Shown here piece after piece: positions 21,928-30,000 of a stretch of DNA of 30,000 nt (position 1 is the stretch's first letter; the number at the start of each line of letters is the position of its first letter). A model generated the notes under the pieces. It ran no database searches. It had not been told where the DNA came from and saw nothing but the letters and a program-made list of their open reading frames with translations. The translations under genes and the position numbers were made by a program. Source of the DNA: Bigelowiella natans CCMP2755. Its lineage: Eukaryota > Cercozoa > Chlorarachniophyceae. The stretch lies in contig ADNK01003344.1 in NCBI GenBank assembly GCA_000320545.1, positions 1-30,000 on the forward strand, read 5' to 3'.

Positions 21928-23260
21928 TTTGTTGAAGAAGTGCTGCTGCTGCTGCTGATGGTGGTGGTGGTGGAATCTTTGTGCTTCAGAATTAAGCTTC
22001 TTAGATGATAAATCTTGTCTGCTGTCACTGTTGTCCATTGCACAATGTGATCGAGGGTTTAACTCGGTCAACTTTTCAAATAGTTCATTTTTATGTGATG
22101 GGGGGTATGCTACCGGGAGGCTACATCTAATATTACTTCTTGCATTTGATGAGAGGAGCGGACTTATGTTTTATCTAACAAACGTCAGTATTGCTTTGTC
22201 GTCGTGCATTGAAATGCGTTGCATGTTGTCCTTATGTCAGCCAAATCATTACAATTTTTTCAAACAGCAAAACCTACGGCCTACTATGCAACTAGAGGAT
22301 TTTTATTGATATGCCGCGTGCCGCACAGCTTCATGCAAAGCGTTATGCGTAGTGCAATCTGTACGTTCAACACAAAGATACGTGCAAGTTGTTGCGATCA
22401 TCAAACGCTATTCTCAAGCTATATATGCGCACGGTGCTGAGACAGCTGCATGCGGTTTTGGCAGGCGCAGGCGCGTCGATGTGCATGGTTGCGCCTTCTC
22501 TAGTGCGGCGTTATCAGTGTTGCAATAGCATGTGACTACTACACAAGACACCAAGCAGCAAACAATAAATAAACATAGTATCGTATACGTACAAGGAGAA
22601 AATATATTCCTTATCCTTATCGTGTAAAAACTCATACGATGTATGAGACGCGAGCAATTACTCGCTATCTCATATCACGCACTGTGTACTAGTGTAACTG
22701 ATCGACATGGTCCAACAGCAAAATGCATAGTCGCATGCGTGCATGGGCAACATGTAGCATGTAGCGAGCGCTTGTTTTCAGACATGCACTATAGTACACG
22801 TTCGTTACACGGTGGCCACTGCTAGACTGCATGCATGTGTCAATTATGTGCCACACAGCAGACGCGTGAGCAAATACCATAGCACGTTAGACACACGAAG
22901 TAATTAAAGACTGTGTCGATGTTCTAGATGTTGCGACGAGCCGAGCTTGCAGGTGCATCATTATTGCATGTTGCGCACATCACATGCGGCCTTGGCTACT
23001 CGGGACTAATCACATACTGACAGCAGCTCTGAATGATAGTACCAACACGCACACATAATGTACAAATCCAGACTGCATAGATGTGCATAGCAGCCTAATT
23101 CAAATCCATTCGTAAACAAGCCGTACGATAAATGGGAATACTAAAAACTAACCAAGAGCACCTGCATATCACATGGCACGTGAATGCTAAAGCAACTTAT
23201 GAGTAGGCTGAGTATGAGAAGCAACGAAGCTATTTGTATGTATTTGTCTTGAACCAAACA

Positions 23261-23292
<32 letters not shown>

Positions 23293-23354
23293 GAAGCAAG
23301 TTGATATACTATCCAGGTGATTCATTCCTTGTTGCAAGTAGTCTCTTTTCGTTC
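21928..23354. other. Tail-to-tail intergenic region, membrane-protein gene / CPR
   Basis: About 1.4 kb with one microsatellite, (CAT)n at 23262-23291, and many GCATG/TGCA words (22219, 22330, 22447, 22480, 22723-22746, 22782, 22826, 22963, 23072). Open frames of 60-92 codons occur on both strands but show no family motifs or convincing splice context. Confidence 0.6.
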
Positions 23355-24840
23355 TTAAACGGACCATAATTCTTGTACGTATCTTCCAGTTTTAGATAGG
23401 TTCTCTACGTACGCTCTGGCTTCAGCCTCAGCTTTTCCTCCTTCAGATCTCACAAGCGACACGAAAGCATCTTTCACCTCTCGGCCCATTGAAGTGCCTC
23501 CACACACAAAGATGTAGCCCCCCCTCTCCAAACACCTGATTAAGCAAGATGACGAAGATGATTGAGCAATGTGTTTGTTGTGAAGGAAGTTGTCACCCTC
23601 AATCCCTCCTGCTTATTACGATATAGGCCGCACCACCCCGCTTCTTTCTCTTACTCACCATTGAGAGGAAGAAGACTACAACACAAATGTCTATCTGCAG
23701 CTTCTTTTTCTTATACTTTTTCTTGCTCTCTTTTAATTTTTAACGTCAGTAGACCACAAGGTAATACTACTAGAATGATGAACAACACCATCAATACTAC
23801 TACTACTACTACTACTACTACTACGACAACTACCTATAGAGTGATGGCCCGTTCTTTGACATAAGATGCTGTACGTATACCTGATAGATGATGATGATGA
23901 TGATAATAATAATAATAATGAAAATAATTAGTAAGCAGCAGCATAAGGGGGAGAAGAGGGAGTTTGCCTTGTTGTTTCCTATATTAAAGTAATTAGTTAA
24001 CTATCTCATGAATTACGTCGTCATTCAATACTTTTTAGGACTATAAGTTAATGAGAATGAACATTATCAATCTCGATTCTATTTCGAATCTCATGCGAAA
24101 TCATCATCATCATCATCCCCCACCTTCTCCTTTCCTTCACGACTGAATGCCAGCTGCAAGTCATCCAAAACGCCATTCTTACGTGCTGAAAGCAGCTGCT
24201 CTCTGAGAAAGGTAATGGTAGCACACAAATAATACTACTACTACTGATGATGATAACAACAATAATACAGTACACTAGGTTTGCCACTACAATGTCTATT
24301 AAGTACGTACAAAAAATTTGCTTCTTAGTCAACACTCGACGTAATTTTGTTTTTCTTTCTTCTTCTTCCTCTCCTCTTCTGCTATTTCTTTATCAACCAC
24401 AAAACCGAGCCGGTTGACCCCTTACAGCCCCCCAGCCTCTATTTAAGTTTGTACTTATAAATGAAGTCTTCATCGCTTCTGCGACATCCGAAGTAGAGCA
24501 TGCGTTGTCCCTTTTCCTGTGGTGGAAAGCAAGCACAGTTATTACCATCATCATCATCATCATTAATCTCTACTGTTCATATAGTAACTACATTTGTTGG
24601 TAATTTATGGTAGGTTTTGCCTTGATCATCTTCATTCACGAAGTAGTAGTAGTAGTATTAGTAGTAGGTGTAGTAGCAGTTTGACAAGATTAGTATAATC
24701 TATTGAATGATTAAAGGAAGAGGAAGAAAGAGGATAAGGAGGAGGAGGAGGGGGGGGGGGGGGGGAATACTTGATCATAGTTCTGATCCTTAGATGATTT
24801 GTATTGAAATTCTTGGATGAAACCCTGCAAAACGATGGAA

Positions 24841-24876
<36 letters not shown>

Positions 24877-25129
24877 AGTAGTTGTTGTTGCCGTTGTTAT
24901 TTAGTACCATGAACGGAGCAAGTCCTGTTCCCGGCCCAATCATGATAATTGGCAGCGAAACCTGTAAATACGATCATGATGATGTTTGTTCAGCGATGTT
25001 CTCGTCGTCGTTGTTATTGTTGTTGTTATTGTTTTTGTTCTTCCTTCATACTTGCTTAGGCAGCCTGAAGGTAGATGGACGCACGAAGACAGGGGCTGTA
25101 TCACGCTCCTATAGTATTAGTAGTAGCAG

Positions 25130-25166
<37 letters not shown>

Positions 25167-25841
25167 GATGATGATGATGATGATGATGACAGCAAGTGTG
25201 ATCATTATGAATTGAAATCCTAAAGCACGGACGATGTGTAAAGGAACAACAATGCTGCTGTCTGTCGTAGCCACAATCCACATAGTAAGGGCTACTACTA
25301 CATTGCTACTACTACTACTACTACTACTATCAGTATTACAACGTTCATGTCGATTATTGACATCTCTTCATCATACTAATTATCATCATCGACAGATAGA
25401 GGGGGGGGTGGTACCGGTCTCAGCTTAGCAAGGTAATTCGTGCACACACCACCCTGTGATTGAATGATAGTTTGATTGATTAATCGATGATAATATATCG
25501 GTAGTTATGATGGATCGTGTATAATAACAATAACAACAACAACAATGATAATAATAATAATAATGAGAAGACAAGAGCTATAAAAATGATAATCTTTCAG
25601 GCAAGCGTTAGGAAGTGTGCGTGTGTGTGTTTTCGTGTGTCAATTCACACTTATACTCCCTATCGTTTCTTGTTTAAGATGGTTCCACTCCTTGTCCCCC
25701 CCCTCCCCCCCTTCCCCCGACCCTTCCCTTCTTCTTCTTCTTCTTCTTCTTCTAACCTTGAGCACACTCATAGTGATGGTAATGCGGCCAGGCTGAGCGT
25801 TTGACGATGAAGATATGGTATAGAACCTACCATAAGGACCG

Positions 25842-25875
<34 letters not shown>

Positions 25876-26039
25876 GAATTCATTGCTGTTGTATAACAAT
25901 ACTACTATCACCATCACTATCACCGTGGCTGGAGCTTAGGGCAAATCTCAATGAAAACTTGGAAGGGAATCTGCACCAGACAACATGGATGTTTATTAAT
26001 GATTATACTTATATATTTAGCACATGGGTTCATCCACTG

Positions 26040-26070
<31 letters not shown>

Positions 26071-27981
26071 TTGCTTCGATCCAACTCGAATACTAATATC
26101 TTGTAGTGAGTAAGGACCTCCACACTTCGAAACTTTTCGAGAAGTGCTGCTACAGAAGTGTGGGGTTTGATGATTTCCTTGTCGTAGCGCTGTGATGGTA
26201 ATAATAACAACAACGATATTAGTCATTGATACGGTGATGATTGCTCAGGTCATCATCGTCGAGTACTACCTTCTTGTCCGTTGATAACGACTTCAACTCC
26301 GATTTCTAATGATTTTTATTGTTCGCGATGGAAGATGAGGGGAACAGACAGCAACGATTGAAATAGCAATAACATGTGGAGTGCTGCTTCTTGTTGTTAT
26401 AATTGTTGTTGGTGGTGATAAATGCAATCATTTCTTTCTTTTATTTGCAGCAGCTGCAGCTACCTCAGCGTCATCGGTTGCGTAGTACGAGAGAGTAGAA
26501 ATGAGAGATTTCTTTGGAGCGTTATTTATGTCAAGATGCCTGAAAATCATCATATAATATACACGCAATAATGGACGACATCGTACGGATGAACAATCAA
26601 TCCATCTATCGATCAATCATGCAATGAATGCACATCAAAGAGGAGGAGGAGGAGGAGGAGGAGGAGGAGGAGTATGTATGTGACGCAGTGAGATGTAGAG
26701 TGAGGAAGAATGGTGAAATTCATACCAAAGCATTGCATCCATAGCTGAGAATTGTTTTGGCAATCCTGTAGTGATAGTAGTAGAATTGTAGAAGAAGAAG
26801 AAGAAGAAGAAGAAGAAGGTGGGAGGGGTTAGAAGGGCTGTGAAGGATGCAAATGAAGAAGATTGTGTGTATGCATGCATGTGCAGCAACATCGACAGCT
26901 ACCTACAGCAAACACCAATTATTCAATGATTTTATATCTCCACCCGTCGGTCTCCCTGATGAATTCGCAGTGAATACGTCGTTTGTATGAACCCGTAAAC
27001 GCTTGCACAACCTGTGTTATTCAAGTACCAGCGGGTGGTAGTTGTAGTTTTTGTTACAGCAAGAAGTGTAAGAAGAAGAATAACAGCAAGGAGAAGAGGA
27101 AGAAGAAAAAGAACACCACATCCTAATTAAATCTCTCCCCTCTCCCCTCTCTCTTCATCTCTTCTGTTTCTTCTGTTTCTAGGATGGTGCTGCCTGTCAT
27201 CGATCGTGTCGTATATTTGGTGATATATACAGCATGCACATAAGTGATGATATAAAGCTGTTGTTTTACGAACTTGAAACTCGTTTTTTGGTCGTTTCTT
27301 GGATAAATCTGACAGAATAGTGTTATGTCATGAGGAGGAGGAGGGATGGACAACAACGAGAACGTTGTAAAAGTAGAGATATATGTAGTGAGAAGTACTG
27401 ATAGTAGTAAGAAGTATGGCAACAATTTAACAAAAATAAACGAGTAAAACAAACAGCAAAGAACAAACACAAATACATCATCATCATACCCCGAGATTAT
27501 CTGCTGTGTAGTAGTTTACAGAAAGATCCGAAATGGAGAACTCGATGTGCCGTGTGGAACCCTGTGAGTTAAATGACGATGATGCTGATGATGGAGACGA
27601 TTGGAAGAAGCATGCTCAGCCTCACTATCATGATTATTGCCATCGTTATCATCTTGATATTAGAGTAGTACTACCCCATTAATGCACTTTTGTCGGAGCT
27701 CTCTATTCACTTCTACACGGGACATTTCAATGTTGTCCTTTGGGGAGGAGGAAGAAAAAGAAGCAAGGAAGAAAGAAAGAAAGAATAATGATGATAGTAA
27801 TGATGATAACTTTTGATTTAGCACTACCCCATTATTGTAACTTTCCTCCGCCTCATCATCATCATCATCACCAACCTTAGAATCGGTAGCAGGGCTGTAC
27901 CCTGGAGAATACCCAGCAGCATCCTCCTACGCATACATAAAAACAAGAACAAGAAGAAGTACATAGTGATGGTGAAGTTGG

Positions 27982-28013
<32 letters not shown>

Positions 28014-28599
28014 GTATTATAATTGTTATTGCGGTAGTGAAGTTGTCGTTGTTGTGAGTAGCATGTACAGCAGCACTAAACAAGAATCATGAACATACCA
28101 CGATTTTCACGCTCCATTCAGGGGTGTAGCTGTCATCGGTGACAATATTATTTGCCCTGGAGAAAAAGAAGAACAATAAATATTTCAGTAAAGCGACATA
28201 ATAGAGGAGAAAGACAAATTCTCTTTTTCTTTTTCTTCTTCCTCTTGTTCTTTTTTCTCTTCCTACGAAAATTAAGTGTTCCTTCTGCTTGTAGAGTCTT
28301 GAACATAATGATGTTCTTCAAGGCTATGGCTATGGTTAGATAGCTAGCTAATAGTAATAGCAAATAATAATACCCTAATTGAAACTTCTTATCGGCAGCG
28401 GTGAAAAAAGCAGCTTTCCATTCATTAAAGTCGTCTTCTATGGAATCATCGTCGTCACCGAGACCAACATCGATGAGTCTGTTGCCACCGAGCTTCACAA
28501 TCCTCCTATCTGTCCGCTTGCCCATCTCACAGAATTGTTCGTATTGCTTGTTACCGAGGGCAAACACAGCGAAGTCCAGCTGAATAATGATCAAGTAAC

Positions 28600-28632
<33 letters not shown>

Positions 28633-28667
28633 ATCCACTTATTTGGAACGTGTGTGTGCGTGTGTGT

Positions 28668-28708
<41 letters not shown>

Positions 28709-29719
28709 ACAGATTATATGAAATACCACCTTTTACTGGCCAATGTATAGTTTATATAATGAAAAACTATTACTTACGTGGTAACTACTTAGCTCTATTT
28801 GAACATATGATGAAATCCATCCTCCATCAAACACTAACATCATCATCATCGTCATCATCCTTATTACTTGCTTGAACATGTCTCTCTGATCCAGCTTTTT
28901 TAGCCAACCATCGAATCCTGGGCGAAGACGATGACATCGATCATAGAATAATTAAAATACTAGGGGGAAAATGTCAAGAACAACCAACAGATATCCACCA
29001 TCATTTACACACATCCGCACGCAAGAAATCTTGGTGCGAAATGCACGTAACGCACAATTGCAATAAGCATCATCACCCTGTGCGCTATCCGTAGGTTCTC
29101 CTTCGCCGAATGTTGCCATAAGGAACACAGCAAAACTTTCTTTTTCCAAATCATCTTCATAATTGTACTCCTATTCAATTTGGTAGCAAAAGACAAAGAC
29201 GACGAACGATATGACGATGAGGATATTCGAGACTCTAATCCACGATCATTACTACAGCAGCAGCGGTGGTTATGGCAGTTGAAGCGTCATTTTTCTTCCT
29301 TCTTCTTCACGTAAGTGAGATTAATATTCCTCCTTCCTTTCTCAAATCCTTCTTCTTCTTCTACTACCTCAATATCCTGGATCGAAGGTTTGTAGCCCCT
29401 TTTCTTGGCTTCCTTTCCCAATATCTCGGCGAATTCCTCAGCCTGTAAACGTGTAAAAACCATCATCATATTTGTGTGTCCAATTTGTTCGCAGTCAGCA
29501 CCCGCAAACGTCATTCACACAGAAAGAGCGCCGAAGCTAAGATCTTCGCAGTGTAGTCGTGTATGATGATCCTCAAGTGTCAATAGGTAATACATTTCCA
29601 GTTTGTGTGCCAAAGATTATCGTCATTGGTACGCCTGTCTCATCCTCTTCTTCTGCCTGTCAAACCAATTCAAATTGTTTACGTATTATGTATGTGAGTC
29701 ATATGTGTGCGTGTATCTG

Positions 29720-29765
<46 letters not shown>

Positions 29766-29985
29766 GTGTGTATATGTGGGCATATCAACATATGCATATG
29801 TATTCAATATCATTCTCATCTAGGTTCAAAGAGACTACAACCTCATTTTTCTGCTCGACGTCATCTCCTCCTTCAGCGGGCACTTGTGACGGCCATTTAG
29901 GCTGTACGAATAGCTTATATGCCAGAAATAGCGCAATAGCCAACCCAGCGAGTAGGCATCCTTCCACGAGTCCTAATGCTCCCAT
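23355..29985 (-). CDS. CPR: NADPH-cytochrome P450 reductase, 630 aa, 26 exons
   Basis: Exons: 29985-29842, 29656-29594, 29442-29368, 29170-29077, 28917-28868, 28579-28374, 28156-28099, 27926-27876, 27737-27675, 27561-27490, 27308-27274, 27011-26944, 26765-26726, 26539-26464, 26305-26270, 26189-26118, 25970-25924, 25826-25757, 25453-25415, 25108-25052, 24961-24908, 24824-24771, 24516-24455, 24202-24124, 23880-23834, 23535-23355. The diflavin enzyme passes electrons from NADPH through FAD and FMN to P450s at the ER. An N-terminal anchor (about residues 5-27) is followed by FMN motifs FGTQTGN (63-69), MATFGEGEPTD and VFALGNKQYEQFC. The FAD/NADPH half shows RFYTISSSS (417), GVCTNYL, GPGTGLAPF (481), FGCRRSDED (517), VCGG and terminal ELWSV, whose Trp is the FAD-shielding aromatic. 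It is slightly shorter than the usual ~680 residues. The junctions after exons 1 and 11 are the least certain; exon 11 needs a weak GTTCGT donor. Confidence 0.92.
24741..24765. repeat. (GGA)n passing into a 17-G run, CPR intron
   Basis: On the CPR coding strand this is a C run just downstream of the donor at 24770. Runs of this kind are prone to length errors in assembly, but it is intronic and does not affect the reading frame. Confidence 0.85.
26640..26671. repeat. (GGA)n array in CPR intron
   Basis: About ten GGA units between the CPR exons ending 26726 and starting 26539. A (GAA)n array follows at 26791-26818 in the intron before. Confidence 0.9.
28651..28705. repeat. (GT)n array in CPR intron
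   Basis: A GT array with two interruptions, preceded by (GAT)n at 28599-28632 near the acceptor of the exon that starts at 28579. A (CT)n array of similar size lies at 29722-29759 in the first CPR intron. Confidence 0.9.
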
Positions 29986-30000
29986 GATTCTTTTCTCCTC

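Noticed and set aside
22031-22880. Several 60-92 codon frames on both strands between the membrane gene and CPR
   Set aside because: No motifs, no splice pattern, and lengths expected by chance in sequence of this composition.

Overview
The window is nuclear DNA of an intron-dense, microsatellite-saturated eukaryote. All recognisable genes are split by GT-AG introns into exons of roughly 22-200 nt, often shorter than 60 nt. The introns carry long AT, CT/GA, GT/CA and trinucleotide runs. I see no bacterial operons, rRNA, tRNA, CRISPR array or transposon. The gene set (an endomembrane RMC1, a bacterial-like tRNA-guanine transglycosylase, a P450 reductase, a saposin-like secreted protein) fits a microbial eukaryote. 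An alga or other protist is plausible, but the taxon cannot be fixed from this sequence.

Layout, left to right: (1) 135-6520 (+), the 3' part of an RMC1/Mic1-domain gene, its N-terminus lying off the left edge. (2) 12920-7646 (-), a complete 19-exon tRNA-guanine transglycosylase gene, tail-to-tail with RMC1. (3) 14026-13157 (-), an intronless 289-residue unknown with an N-terminal hydrophobic segment. (4) 14404-18014 (+), divergent from (3), a multi-exon gene with a tentative SPOC-like N-terminus and a long disordered, basic, RS-like tail. Its middle exons are not fully resolved. (5) 19605-18557 (-), a five-exon secreted saposin-like protein. (6) 20319-21927 (+), divergent from (5), a five-exon, 295-residue multi-pass membrane protein of unknown function. 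(7) 29985-23355 (-), a complete 26-exon NADPH-cytochrome P450 reductase.

For genes 1, 2, 5, 6 and 7 I placed exons by hand from splice sites, reading phase and family motifs. The exon sums are whole codon numbers: RMC1 in-window part 665 codons, TGT 418, saposin-like 227, membrane protein 296, CPR 631 (each including the stop). The genes do not form one pathway. RMC1 belongs to late endosome/lysosome Rab7 activation, the saposin-like protein enters the secretory route, CPR supplies electrons to P450s at the ER, and TGT modifies tRNA.

The most striking features are trinucleotide repeats that start at splice donors or end at acceptors, a TGT that appears to have lost its CxCxxC zinc ligands, a near-perfect inverted repeat between an RMC1 exon and the preceding intron, and three tail-to-tail intergenic regions that look poor in microsatellites and rich in GCATG/TGCA motifs.
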